A DNA stretch of 38,234 bases from contig CAYUFX010000038.1 of assembly GCA_964444135.1 (NCBI GenBank), positions 1 through 38,234 of the forward strand. The letters are read 5' to 3'. Both the position numbers and the translations under genes were made by a program. Below, piece by piece: positions 7,693 through 16,966 of the stretch. Every line of letters begins with the position of its first letter. The first letter of the stretch is position 1. Source of the stretch: NIOZ-UU13 sp964444135. GTDB lineage: Bacteria > Planctomycetota > Phycisphaerae > Sedimentisphaerales > Anaerobacaceae. The notes beneath the pieces are model-generated. The model was not told where the DNA came from. It made no database searches and saw nothing but the letters and a program-made list of their open reading frames with translations.

Positions 7693-7785
7693 GAGATTGC
7701 CACGGCCCCGTGCTTTCTTGCCTGCACCTGTCGGTGACGCAGGCACAGGTGCGAAAGCAAGAACGGGGGCTTCGGTCGAAATGAC
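7693..7785. repeat. GTCATTGCGAG-family inverted repeat, copy 2
   Basis: It begins GAGATTGCCACGGCCCCGTG and ends GTCGAAATGAC. Between them lies a nested imperfect palindrome (CTTTCTTGCCTGCACCTGT pairing with ACAGGTGCGAAAGCAAG). It sits between two minus-strand genes and may act as a transcript-end hairpin. Confidence 0.55.
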
Positions 7786-7828
7786 ATGCGGTATTTTCTT
7801 AAGATCACATTAAAATTACAACTGCCCC

Positions 7829-8866
7829 CTAATGTTCGGCATTGCCGGTTTTTGGTTTGATTTTCACCTTCGCCAGGTAAATACTGGTTTTTCCTTCGTG
7901 GCTGGAGTAGTAGCTTACGTAAAGCATACCTTCGTACCAAACCAAGCCGGGGTAACTCGTATCGCCGCCGCTGGGCAGTTTTATCAATTTTGTCATAGAG
8001 CCGTTCTTGACATCGATATAGTTCAGGGCGGTATGGGCACCTCCCTGGTGCATTCGGCCAGCAGCAATCCAGTGTCCGCCGGGTATGCGGATGAGATTGG
8101 GCCCGCCGAAACTGTTGAATTCCGCACCGAGGTCTTTCCATTGCCACCGCTTGTAGTCCGGTTTGCTTATTCCCAGGAATGCACTGGTTGGTTCTGTCTC
8201 ATAACGGTCGCGGCGGACAAGGGCATAACACGTCCGGTCAGTGTCAAAACGCAGTGTAACCTCCGTAGGTCGGCCCTGCTCGAACAGCCTGGCGACGTAC
8301 TGCTTGTAGTTAATTCCATCTTTACTGACGAGTAAATCGATATAGGGTGCTTCTTTTCCGGCGGTGTAGGAAACGCCGTATGCTTTTCCCCGGTTCCAAG
8401 TGACGCACCACAACCAGCGGCCCGGCTGGACGACAATTTTTGGCTTAGTCCATCGTCTGCCATCCTGTGAGAAACTCACGAACGCGCCGGTAGGGGCGGA
8501 TTGATTGTCCTTTTTGCGCGGGGCGGCACCGCCGAGCAGCATTAATCGGCCGTCCGGTGTTACGGACAGATGAGCATCGCGCAGGTCGTAGCCTATCAGT
8601 ACAATAAGGGCCGCCGAGTCCCAGCTATTTGCGTCCTTCAATTCGAGAATCCGGATTTTCCCGTCTGTTGAGACGTGGCCTCTGCCTTCGCGGAAAGCGC
8701 AATAAAATTTACCTTCCCAGCAGACAAGGTCGGTAAATGCGTTGTGGGGGGCCTTGTCCCAAATCTTGTTGACCTCAACCACCTCCACCGTTACCGGGAC
8801 ATCTGCGAAACTGAACGAAGTCCCAATGAAAAATAATACTGTTAGAAAATATCGTTTCTTATTCAT
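7829..8866 (-). CDS. Secreted sialidase-like (BNR) six-bladed propeller
   Basis: A 345-residue protein with signal peptide MNKKRYFLTVLFFIGTSFSFA. The repeats have the sialidase/BNR look: FTDLVCWEGKFYCAFREG, DAHLSVTPDGRLMLLGG, FVSFSQDGRRWTKP, LLVSKDGINYKQY and YPGLVWYEGMLYVSYYS. Planctomycetes have many such exo-sialidase-like proteins; whether this one is catalytic cannot be decided because the full Arg triad cannot be placed confidently. I chose the ATG at 8866, preceded by GAGGGCAG and directly followed by a signal peptide, over an upstream in-frame start that would add 20 unlikely residues. It lies between the GH97 enzyme and the SMP-30 fusion, suggesting shared glycan use. Confidence 0.82.
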   Translation of the reverse strand: MNKKRYFLTVLFFIGTSFSFADVPVTVEVVEVNKIWDKAPHNAFTDLVCWEGKFYCAFREGRGHVSTDGKIRILELKDANSWDSAALIVLIGYDLRDAHLSVTPDGRLMLLGGAAPRKKDNQSAPTGAFVSFSQDGRRWTKPKIVVQPGRWLWCVTWNRGKAYGVSYTAGKEAPYIDLLVSKDGINYKQYVARLFEQGRPTEVTLRFDTDRTCYALVRRDRYETEPTSAFLGISKPDYKRWQWKDLGAEFNSFGGPNLIRIPGGHWIAAGRMHQGGAHTALNYIDVKNGSMTKLIKLPSGGDTSYPGLVWYEGMLYVSYYSSHEGKTSIYLAKVKIKPKTGNAEH

Positions 8867-8994
8867 TTTTATCTGCCCTCGCTTTTCAGAACCCAAACAC
8901 ATATATAGAGCAACCATCTCGTGCAAAGCACAAATCTATAAAGCAGATCTTCTTACTCACCCAATATTTTTTGCTATATACTGCATAGAGACAG

Positions 8995-10998
8995 CTACTT
9001 TGAAAAGCGTCCGACGAAACCGCCACCGTTGGTCATCTCGATTTTGAGCGTATCGCCGCGGCGCACGGTCCTGTCTTCGAGAACTACTGCGGCATCGTTT
9101 TCCTTATCATCGTGTACCAGTGACGCGTTATATCGACCATCACCAAGGAATGACAGCGGTACCTGAATCGTCTTGGCCTGTGGGCCGCACATTACGGCTA
9201 AGAACCACGTCTCATCAGTGCGCCTTGCGAAGATGGCCAACTCGCCGATTTCGGACTCCGGCAAGACGATGGTTTCGTCCCACACGGCCGGTATGCTTTT
9301 GATAACGTCCACCGCCGGATTGTCAAGGACGGACTGGGGATGCGCGGCAACCGTAAGCAGCGGACTGGCGAAGATGGCCAGGCTGGCAATCTGGTGCGTC
9401 CAGGTTGAGTCGCCGCGGCGCTCGCCAAAGTGCATCGTCGTGTAGTCGGCGTGGCCAGCCAGATAACGTGTAAACGGCAGAATCGTCTCATGTCGTGCAC
9501 GCTCGCGGAGCGAGCTGCTTTCCATACCGCGGACCGCTTCGCGAACTATTTCATTGGGCCAGGTGCGGGCACGACCGGTCGGCTTGTTCGCCCCGTGGAA
9601 GTTGACCACCATCTGATTTTCCGCGGCCTTCTTGAGCAGCTTCTCGTAATGGTCGATGACTTCCTTAGCCTCGTGATCGAGGAAGTCGATCTTGGCACCG
9701 GCGACTCCTAAGCCGTGCAACCTCGTGAAAAATTCCTCGCGCTCCTGGGGTGTGCCCAACCGGTTGCTGTGTATCCAAAACAGCAGACGCACGCCTTGCT
9801 GCCTGGAGTACTCCACGATTTCCTTGATCTGCTCGTCGCTCCATCTGCTCCAGAAACCCTCAAGGATGTGATATTCGTAGCCCAACTGACCAGCCATTCG
9901 GGAAAACTCCTTCATGCCTTCGAACGAGCGGTCTCCACCGTCAAGGTATCGCCATACTGACCGTCCAGGTTTGACCCATGCAGTTTTGATGCCATCGGGA
10001 AAGTATTTCGGGTCAGGTGGGGGGCAGAGGTTGGGCATAATAGTGCTGTTTACCAGTGTATTCAGGTCTCGTCCGACCATTACGACGCGCCAGGGGGTCG
10101 TTATCGTCCCACTAACCGATGCCAGCTTGCCCAGCCGCCTGGCTTCCTCTCGGCCGTAGCGCAGCTCATAGGGATAGTTCAACGGGTGGCGGTGGCCAAG
10201 GCCGGTAATGAAACCGCGGCGACCGTCAGCCTCCAATGCCATGCCGCTGTAATTGACGAGGTTGGCCTCGGTGATGGAGCCGTAGCCGGCGCTGCCCGGC
10301 AGCTTGAAAGTTAGCGGCGGCCCAGCCCATTGACCGGGCGAAATTTCGGAGATATCATCCTTTTTATATGCGGCTTCGTAGTGCCCACCCAGGTCGTGAT
10401 ACCAGACTGTGGAACCGGCCGGGATGACGAAGGTCGTGTATTCGTCCGGCACGCGAGAAACGCCTTCATCGCCGGGGATGATGTGACGGAAGGCTGCGCC
10501 GTCGTTGAAGACGTGGATTTCCAGGACGTAGTCGATGAACGACAAATCGTTCTGCAGCGAGATGCGGGCGCCGTTGCATTGATTGACTGCCGTGCTGTGG
10601 GCGCCGTGCCAGGGATAGGTCTCGTTAAGCTCATAGCGTTCCACATTGCCGAAAACAACTCCGGTTGAGAGATCGTAGCCATCCAGATTCATAACAACCG
10701 TGGATGTGTCGAGCACAATCGTATTCCCCAGCGTTACCGTGAAGGTCAGACGCTCGGCGTTGGGCAGGACTGTCAACTTAACGTTCCCATCCGGGCCAGC
10801 TACCTGTACCTGTTCCATCCGTACCCGTTGTGACCGTCTCGTTCTCGATCTCGACCTTTGGCCCAGCGCTAAGTTCGCCGCCACGAGACATAACACAACT
10901 GTGAGAACAACAATCATCAACAAGACGCTGTTTCCCCGGAAGGGGTCCTTAGGACTGTCCCTTCTTTTCTGCATGATTTTTTCTCCAATAATACTCAT
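8995..10998 (-). CDS. Glycoside hydrolase family 97 (alpha-galactosidase/alpha-glucosidase type)
   Basis: A 667-residue secreted or membrane-anchored enzyme. An N-terminal hydrophobic segment (about 24-46) is followed by a basic linker. The GH97 N-terminal beta-sandwich covers about 60-330, and the catalytic barrel follows: RYLDGGDRSFEGMKEF, LEGFWSRW, AGAKIDFLDHE (434-443), MVVNFHGANKPTGRARTWPN and EAVRGME. D438 in KIDF and E493 in RGME are 55 residues apart, the same spacing I recall for nucleophile D415 and acid/base E470 of the Bacteroides retaining GH97 alpha-galactosidase, so a retaining mechanism is inferred. The SusB-type inverting enzymes differ at this site. Start ATG at 10998 has GGAG five bases upstream; a second ATG eight codons in also has GGAG. 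Confidence 0.88.
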   Translation of the reverse strand: MSIIGEKIMQKRRDSPKDPFRGNSVLLMIVVLTVVLCLVAANLALGQRSRSRTRRSQRVRMEQVQVAGPDGNVKLTVLPNAERLTFTVTLGNTIVLDTSTVVMNLDGYDLSTGVVFGNVERYELNETYPWHGAHSTAVNQCNGARISLQNDLSFIDYVLEIHVFNDGAAFRHIIPGDEGVSRVPDEYTTFVIPAGSTVWYHDLGGHYEAAYKKDDISEISPGQWAGPPLTFKLPGSAGYGSITEANLVNYSGMALEADGRRGFITGLGHRHPLNYPYELRYGREEARRLGKLASVSGTITTPWRVVMVGRDLNTLVNSTIMPNLCPPPDPKYFPDGIKTAWVKPGRSVWRYLDGGDRSFEGMKEFSRMAGQLGYEYHILEGFWSRWSDEQIKEIVEYSRQQGVRLLFWIHSNRLGTPQEREEFFTRLHGLGVAGAKIDFLDHEAKEVIDHYEKLLKKAAENQMVVNFHGANKPTGRARTWPNEIVREAVRGMESSSLRERARHETILPFTRYLAGHADYTTMHFGERRGDSTWTHQIASLAIFASPLLTVAAHPQSVLDNPAVDVIKSIPAVWDETIVLPESEIGELAIFARRTDETWFLAVMCGPQAKTIQVPLSFLGDGRYNASLVHDDKENDAAVVLEDRTVRRGDTLKIEMTNGGGFVGRFSK

Positions 10999-11095
10999 TT
11001 AATCTCCAGAAGTGCTCTGCTCATTGAGAATCCTTACAAACGCTCCAATAGTCAAACATCCTCATAAAAATCAAAACGTATCCCGGGTGAAAGCG

Positions 11096-13891
11096 TCATT
11101 GGTTATTTCCCGTCGGCACGAGGCGTTTGAGCTCCTCAGACCAATTTAGCACGACGTTGATGCCAAGAGTTGTGGATTCCTGTGATTCCTGTATCATCAG
11201 GAACCGCCCATCGGGCGCGATGTCATAATTTCGATAGTTTATAGCTTCGAACAATTCCTTAAACTCGACGACTCTGAACTCCGGCTCGGTCTCAATGGTT
11301 GCAGCTATCATCCTGGGACTGCCATGACCACTAAAATATAATAACTCTTTACCGTCCCGCGACCACACGGGCTGGTAACCGCCTTCGGTCGAAATCATGG
11401 TTTTTGGACCCGGGCCTGGATAAGGCTCTACGTAAATCTCCCAGCTGCCGGACTCTTCGGAACTGTATGCAATCCACCGGCCGTCGGGTGACCATACACC
11501 ATGTCTTTGATTATTGTTTCTCTGGATGAACGACCGGGAACGAGGCTTTCCATTCTGCCTGTCTAACGAGAAGACTGAGATGTCATCGTCCAACTTCGGA
11601 TACTTCGGGTCAGATGCGGCAAGCAGCAGCTCCTTGCCATCAGGGGAGCAGGATGTTGGAACTCCTACAAATTCTTCGGACGTTATGAGCAACTCTTGTT
11701 TGCCGCTACTGGGAACGCTTTGCTTAAACAATTGAGGTATTCCATTTCCATATGACCCGAACAGCACAAACTTGCCATCCGGCATCCAAATCGGATTACC
11801 ACTGACTCCATCGGACGTAAGTGGATTTAGTGTGTGGCGTATCAAGTCGTATATCCAAATGTCAGAGTTATCCCCATCGACGATAATAAATGCCGCATAC
11901 GCCCCGTCGGGTGAAATCCTGACATTTTTATAGTTGCGAGGTGTCGCTGCCGGTAATGGTTCGACCTTCCCTTTTCTATCGACCCATACCGGTCTTAGCT
12001 CAATGCTGCGCGTCACGAGCGGGATATAGGCGAGCGAACCATCCCGAGAGACGGAAAACTGCGCCGAGGCACTCCAGAACACGAGCGAGGTCATAACATC
12101 CGGTATGACCGGTACATGAGAAGCAGTTGCTTTGAGCTGCTCGATGTCAAAGGGTACGGCATAAAGGGTCTCTCTGCGCCCATAAACCAAGTGTCCACTG
12201 GAGACATATCGCGCGCATGTTCCACCTTTGCACAAAATGTGTCTTTTACCCGTTTCGAGCGAGTATAGTTCGATCTGATTCTTATCAAACCCACCTTGCA
12301 AGTTTGTAAAAAGCACCTGCTTACCGCCCGGTAGGATTTGCGGCCAAAAATGTCCCAGCTCACCCTGGTCTGAGTCCGGGACCGTTAACTCCTCTAATCC
12401 TTCACCGGATGCGGAAATTCGCCAGAGGCCGCTTCCTTTAGCTGTGCCTCCGGCAGGGGTGAAAATTATGTTGTCATCAGCTCCCCAGCTTCCTCCGCGA
12501 AATTGAAGGCACTCGCACAAGACGACAGGCTCACCGCCCTTAACAGATACTTTCTTAAGCTTTCTTTGGAAATGGTCGACGTATCCCACCCACTGGCCGT
12601 CGGGTGAGAAGAATGGGCTGATCGCGCCTTCCGTGCCGGGGAGCGGTTTTGCCTTGAATTCGTCCATCTCGCGAATGTAGATTTTTCTTCTCCCGTCGAT
12701 GCCCGTTTCCACGTAAGCTAGTCGTCTGCTATCGGGCGACAGGGCCAGGGCACAGTGCCACAAGGCTTCCATCGCAAGAGTCGTTTCGGGACTAATGACA
12801 AAACTTCTTATCGGCTGGGTTTTTGGGGCGCCCGGTCGCCAATGACTCCAGATGGCGATAGCGCCCATAATAATCCCGAGCAATAGACAGACCGCACCCA
12901 CCACTATTAGTTTCTTCCAACCGGTCGGATTAGCGATTTCGAGAGATGTAGTTGTCATCGGAGGGGCGATGGAAGGCAGGTTTAATGTTTCATTTATTTC
13001 AATGGCTGCGTCCGCGATGTCATGAAGGCGGCGACGCGGGTCCTTCTCCAGACAGCGACGCAGCAAAACCCCGACGTTAGTCGGTGTGTTCTGGGGCAGC
13101 GCCTGCCATTCAGGCTCTGCTTGTAGAACATTGGCCAGCATATCGGAAACAGTCTGTCCTTCAAAGGGCGCCCTGCCGGCGAGCATCTCGAACAGCACGC
13201 AGCCAAACGACCAGATGTCACTGCGTTTATCGACCGGCTTACCACGGGCCTGCTCGGGGCTCATATAGGCCGGCGTTCCAATAACGCAACCCGGCTGCGT
13301 GATAGTGGTTGCTTGCTGGTCAACCTTTTCACTGCCGACTGGCTTGGCCAGGCCAAAGTCCAGGACCTTTACCTTGTCTTCGGGGGTTACCTTTATGTTG
13401 CCGGGCTTTAGGTCGCGGTGAATCACATCATGCTCGTGTGCTGCGGCGACCGCCTCGGCTATCTGGAGGGCAATCGTTAATGCCTCTTTTAGGTTAATCT
13501 CGGCTTTCGCTATTTGCTGGTCTAAGGTCTGGCCGGGGACGTATTCGAGAATAAGGTAGCCGATACCCTCGGCCTCTTCCAATTCTTCATAGATAGCGGC
13601 GATGCTCGGGTGATTCAAAGACGCCAAGACTCGGGCCTCGCGCTCGAAACGCGACTTGGCCTGGGGGTCGCCCATTACCTCTGCCGGCAGACTCTTGATA
13701 GCGACGGGACGGTCGAGTTTGGTATCGTGTGCCAGGTAAACCGCTCCGACGGCCCCGCGGCCCAGCTCCCGTTCTATCCGGAACCGACCGATGTGGCTGC
13801 CCGGCCCTTTCAGTGAGCTGCTGAAACCGTCCGCCTGAGGAGGTTCTTTCTGATTCGGCTGGTTATTGTTTTTTTGCTCAGGGTCGCTCAT
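11096..13891 (-). CDS. Transmembrane Ser/Thr kinase with PD40/TolB-like sensor domain
   Basis: A 931-residue receptor-like kinase. The kinase domain covers about 36-300: GRGAVG (44-49), lysine K66 in VAIK, HRDLKPGN (158-165), DFG (178-180) and TPAYMSPEQ (206-214). One membrane span lies at about 327-348. The remaining 580 residues are WD40-like PD40 blades on the far side of the membrane, with cores such as LSPDSRRLAYV, FSPDGQWVGYV, ISPDGAYAAFI, WMPDGKFVLFG and WSPDGRWIAYSS. All catalytic residues are present. The propeller presumably senses a ligand or surface state. No ECF gene is next to it, unlike the other kinase here. A consensus promoter at 13963-13991 shows it has its own transcript. 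Confidence 0.92.
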   Translation of the reverse strand: MSDPEQKNNNQPNQKEPPQADGFSSSLKGPGSHIGRFRIERELGRGAVGAVYLAHDTKLDRPVAIKSLPAEVMGDPQAKSRFEREARVLASLNHPSIAAIYEELEEAEGIGYLILEYVPGQTLDQQIAKAEINLKEALTIALQIAEAVAAAHEHDVIHRDLKPGNIKVTPEDKVKVLDFGLAKPVGSEKVDQQATTITQPGCVIGTPAYMSPEQARGKPVDKRSDIWSFGCVLFEMLAGRAPFEGQTVSDMLANVLQAEPEWQALPQNTPTNVGVLLRRCLEKDPRRRLHDIADAAIEINETLNLPSIAPPMTTTSLEIANPTGWKKLIVVGAVCLLLGIIMGAIAIWSHWRPGAPKTQPIRSFVISPETTLAMEALWHCALALSPDSRRLAYVETGIDGRRKIYIREMDEFKAKPLPGTEGAISPFFSPDGQWVGYVDHFQRKLKKVSVKGGEPVVLCECLQFRGGSWGADDNIIFTPAGGTAKGSGLWRISASGEGLEELTVPDSDQGELGHFWPQILPGGKQVLFTNLQGGFDKNQIELYSLETGKRHILCKGGTCARYVSSGHLVYGRRETLYAVPFDIEQLKATASHVPVIPDVMTSLVFWSASAQFSVSRDGSLAYIPLVTRSIELRPVWVDRKGKVEPLPAATPRNYKNVRISPDGAYAAFIIVDGDNSDIWIYDLIRHTLNPLTSDGVSGNPIWMPDGKFVLFGSYGNGIPQLFKQSVPSSGKQELLITSEEFVGVPTSCSPDGKELLLAASDPKYPKLDDDISVFSLDRQNGKPRSRSFIQRNNNQRHGVWSPDGRWIAYSSEESGSWEIYVEPYPGPGPKTMISTEGGYQPVWSRDGKELLYFSGHGSPRMIAATIETEPEFRVVEFKELFEAINYRNYDIAPDGRFLMIQESQESTTLGINVVLNWSEELKRLVPTGNNQ

Positions 13892-13962
13892 TAGCGTCCC
13901 TCCGTTTAAATACCCTTTACTCGTGGGTAAGAAATGAGCCTGAGTTTACCTAAACCGACAGC

Positions 13963-13991
13963 AATATAGCAACCAGTGTTTATGCTGTCAA
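13963..13991 (-). promoter_or_regulatory. Sigma-70 promoter of the kinase-propeller gene
   Basis: On the minus strand TTGACA (13991-13986) and TATATT (13968-13963) are 17 bases apart, about 70 bases upstream of the ATG at 13891. It lies between the preceding DUF362 gene's stop (14030) and the kinase. Confidence 0.65.
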
Positions 13992-14029
13992 TATGGTTAA
14001 AGATGTTCTATGTTGTTGAATTCTTATTT

Positions 14030-16477
14030 TCAATATACGCCTTTGACTCGCATGCGCAGTGAATAGAGCGAGGTCTGAGCAGTGATAAAAAGCGTATGTC
14101 TGTCTTCGCCGCCGAAGCATACGTTTGCCGTCCAGCCGGCGTCGATGGGTATATGCTCGATTTTCTCACCGGCTGAATTGAAGACCGTGACACCTCTGCC
14201 GGTCAGGTAAATGTTTCCCTCGTTGTCAATGGTCATTCCGTCAGAGCCCATCGAGCAGAAAAGCTTTTTGTTCGACAATGTCCCGTCGGCATTGGTGTTG
14301 TAAACATAGGTCTTCCTGTCGCCAATATCAGCTACATAAAGCAACCGGCCATCGGGTGTGCCGATTATGCCGTTGGGCTGGACGAGGTCGTTGGTTACGC
14401 GGATGAGTTTTTCGCGATTGGGACTAAGATAATAGACGTGCTGGCCGTCCTGCTCCATAGGGCCTCTATTCCAGTAAGGCCTTTTGTATAAGGGGTCGGT
14501 AAAATATATTCCTCCTTTCGGGTCCTCCCAGAGGTCGTTTGGGCCGTTAAGCTTCTTGCCCTTGTAGTCCCTGACCAGCACTGTGGCGTTACCTTGCATA
14601 TCAATTGACCATAATTCGTTATTAAGGTCTGCACAGGCGAGCAGATTTCCTTTTTTATCGAAGTAAAGGCCGTTTGCCCTACCGGGGCTTTCATGGAAGG
14701 TTGACAGCTTGCCGTCCACCGACCATTTGAGAATCCGGTTATTGGGCTGGTCGGTGAAGAAGACGTTGCCGTGGGCGTCGGCAGCGGGGCCTTCGGTGAA
14801 TTTAAAGCCGCCGGAAAGTTTCTGCACTTTTGCACCCGGCGCGATTATGCCTGTCTTTGCGGCATCCGCCGATGTCACAGCTATCAGCTCGATACCTTCG
14901 CCGGTTCCCAAATTGCGGGAGTATTTTTTATCCTTCGTATTGTTCCAGTGTTCGTGGACACCGAGACTGGGTAATCTCTTGACGTTGCCAGGGTGGTCCG
15001 GGTCATAGAATGTTCCCGAAGGCGGATTGTTCGCCAGGGCCGCCTCGTGGAGGTAGTCGTCCACACCGGCCTTGCGTGGATGCTCCTCATATTCAGCGTG
15101 GAGGAAATCAAAGCCGACCGAATCGATGGCTACGGGGTCCTGCGAGGCCAAAAGACTCGAAGTCCAGTCGCCGTTGAAAGGATAAGTTCTCCATTTTCGC
15201 GGCGCTCTGTCTCTGGGATGTATTCCGGAGTAAAGGCTGTCAATTAGATACAGAACGGTCTTGCCGCCGACGTGCTTATGTCCCATCAGGTCCACGAGGT
15301 TTCTGTATATTCCCGTCTCCTTGGAAAAGGCACCCGGATGCAAATCGTAATAGCCCTTCTGCGGCGGTGTTCTGATAAGCGAACCGTAGTGGTTCTTTGC
15401 ACAGAGGGTTATGCCGGCGCCTGTGTGGGCCTTGAGGTTTGCCAGGTTTATTAAATAATCAGCCTCAGCATAGCTGGCCGGTGCGTAATCCTGCTCGGAC
15501 ACCTGGGGATTACAACTCCAGTAGAAGGGGGCGGAGGATTGCTTCATCTTGATTCGGCCAAACTTGCCTTCACAATCCATAAAGCGGACGTTTGGAAACT
15601 CCTTATGTAAAATGTTATAGTACTCGTTTGCAAAGCGGGCCAGGCTGTCGCCGATTGAAATGTCAGATTGCTCTACGCCGACCGTTTCAACAAGCTGGCG
15701 CAGCAGGGCGGTAATCATCTGCGGCGAGGTGTTCATATAATCAATGCCTTGTTCCAAATCGTAATTTTCAGGATTGACACTTCTGACAGTCCGGATGAAG
15801 CCGACAAAGTTTACTTTTATAAATATCTTTTCGCCGGGTTTATATGCTGCATTTCCCTTGCCCTGCATTTTGTTGAAGTGCCTGAAAAGTTTGTCCCAGG
15901 CGTCAGTGTCACTCGCTGCGCCGGTCAGCTCACGTATTGCCCGTGACATCATTTGGTTTACCCGTGCCTGGCTCGTGTGGTTACTTTCCCACCAGTGACC
16001 ATCTCCGGGTCCTTGCCAATCTGTTGCTTCGGGGTCGTGAACCCAGACAACGCGACCGGGATAAATGCCCCTGGCAACTCCTATTGGCTCATTCGCAGGT
16101 TGAGGCTGAGCCAAGACCAACTTCTCGCCGGTAGCGCTGACAGCTATCCACAAGGCGCCAATACTTACGGCGACACATACCAAGGCCACCACATAGCGCC
16201 TTCGGGCAAAGTTGAACCTGGCTTTTCTAAATGCCATTGCCGATGCACCCAGACCTACAAGCCAGGCCACAAATCCTGAAGCCAACGGAAAAGCCAGGCG
16301 CTGACACGGATACGTCGCCCGTGAAGGTTTCGGTATCACCCTGACCAAAAACCATATCAGTGACACCAGGCCGGCTATGGGAAATATCCACGTCAACCAG
16401 CGATATTTTATTTTGGACTCGAGGGATTTACCTGTTTTGGGACATAAGTGGGCGTGTTTTCTTTTTAAGGATTGCAT
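14030..16477 (-). CDS. Membrane DUF362 protein fused to SMP-30-like propeller
   Basis: An 815-residue three-part protein. Three membrane spans lie at about 27-47, 63-82 and 95-114. A DUF362 domain follows at about 125-520 (KIFIKVNFVGF, YLINLANLKAHTGAGITLC, AKNHYGSL, SQDPVAIDSVGFDFL). Residues 544-815 are an SMP-30/gluconolactonase-like propeller (FTEGPAAD, GPNDLWEDPKGGIYFTD, GSDGMTIDNEGNIYLTG). DUF362 is related to proteins of unknown function that often accompany Fe-S clusters; no CxxC cluster motif is obvious here. The start is firm: TTAGGAGGT stands just upstream of the ATG at 16477. The propeller closely matches the one in the 6053-7624 protein, but here it ends the protein instead of leading to an MBL domain. 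Confidence 0.87.
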   Translation of the reverse strand: MQSLKRKHAHLCPKTGKSLESKIKYRWLTWIFPIAGLVSLIWFLVRVIPKPSRATYPCQRLAFPLASGFVAWLVGLGASAMAFRKARFNFARRRYVVALVCVAVSIGALWIAVSATGEKLVLAQPQPANEPIGVARGIYPGRVVWVHDPEATDWQGPGDGHWWESNHTSQARVNQMMSRAIRELTGAASDTDAWDKLFRHFNKMQGKGNAAYKPGEKIFIKVNFVGFIRTVRSVNPENYDLEQGIDYMNTSPQMITALLRQLVETVGVEQSDISIGDSLARFANEYYNILHKEFPNVRFMDCEGKFGRIKMKQSSAPFYWSCNPQVSEQDYAPASYAEADYLINLANLKAHTGAGITLCAKNHYGSLIRTPPQKGYYDLHPGAFSKETGIYRNLVDLMGHKHVGGKTVLYLIDSLYSGIHPRDRAPRKWRTYPFNGDWTSSLLASQDPVAIDSVGFDFLHAEYEEHPRKAGVDDYLHEAALANNPPSGTFYDPDHPGNVKRLPSLGVHEHWNNTKDKKYSRNLGTGEGIELIAVTSADAAKTGIIAPGAKVQKLSGGFKFTEGPAADAHGNVFFTDQPNNRILKWSVDGKLSTFHESPGRANGLYFDKKGNLLACADLNNELWSIDMQGNATVLVRDYKGKKLNGPNDLWEDPKGGIYFTDPLYKRPYWNRGPMEQDGQHVYYLSPNREKLIRVTNDLVQPNGIIGTPDGRLLYVADIGDRKTYVYNTNADGTLSNKKLFCSMGSDGMTIDNEGNIYLTGRGVTVFNSAGEKIEHIPIDAGWTANVCFGGEDRHTLFITAQTSLYSLRMRVKGVY

Positions 16478-16628
16478 TTTGTTACCTCCTAAAACTTAGC
16501 TGTGCTTATTTATCTCCAACCCGGCGGCTCAATCAAAACAGAGAAAGAAACCGAAATTAAGCAAAAGGCAAATTACTATTGTAATAAGCTGGTGTAAATA
16601 TAATCGAATCCCCTGAAGATTTCAATCT

Positions 16629-16648
16629 AAAAAACCCCATCGCTGGGG
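16629..16648 (-). terminator. Rho-independent terminator
   Basis: On the minus strand the stem CCCCA-GCGA-TGGGG (16648-16635) with a GNRA-type loop is followed by TTTTTT. It would end transcripts coming from the LamG gene whose stop is at 16967. Confidence 0.6.
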
Positions 16649-16807
16649 ATGATTTTCATTTATGCGCGACTTTGTATGCCCCCGGGTAGTACGACATACA
16701 ATGTTTAATATCAATAATCAATATGGATATCCGTTGTGAGCGGAGTTCCAACAGGCATATCGCAGTTCCGCCTATGTAGTAATCCATAATCATTTATTAT
16801 TGTAAAA

Positions 16808-16841
16808 GGGGCCTATACCAAATTTACTCGGTATAGGCCCC
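16808..16841 (-). terminator. 12-bp perfect hairpin downstream of the LamG gene
   Basis: GGGGCCTATACC and GGTATAGGCCCC form a perfect stem with a 10-base loop. On the minus strand it is followed by TTTTACAATAA. A sister hairpin with the same CGGGGC-TATA layout stands at the same distance downstream of the neighbouring gene (19482-19514). Likely a transcript-end or RNA-stabilising structure. Confidence 0.6.
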
Positions 16842-16872
16842 GAATTAACACGAATCCGGTGTCCTCTTGTTT

Positions 16873-16910
16873 GTCATTGCGAGTCCGCCAAAGGCGGACG
16901 CGTCAATCTC
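16873..16910. repeat. GTCATTGCGAG-family repeat, short copy 3
   Basis: GTCATTGCGAGTCCGCCAAA continuing to GGCGGACGCGTCAATCTC. It is a minimal hairpin form (GTCCGCC / GGCGGAC) with the family's GTCATTGCGAG start and CAATCTC end. It lies just after the stop of the LamG gene. Confidence 0.55.
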
Positions 16911-16966
16911 AAACTTTGAAAGCTTCGTATCAGCCGCGCAATTTTACTTACCGGCTAAATCCCAGC

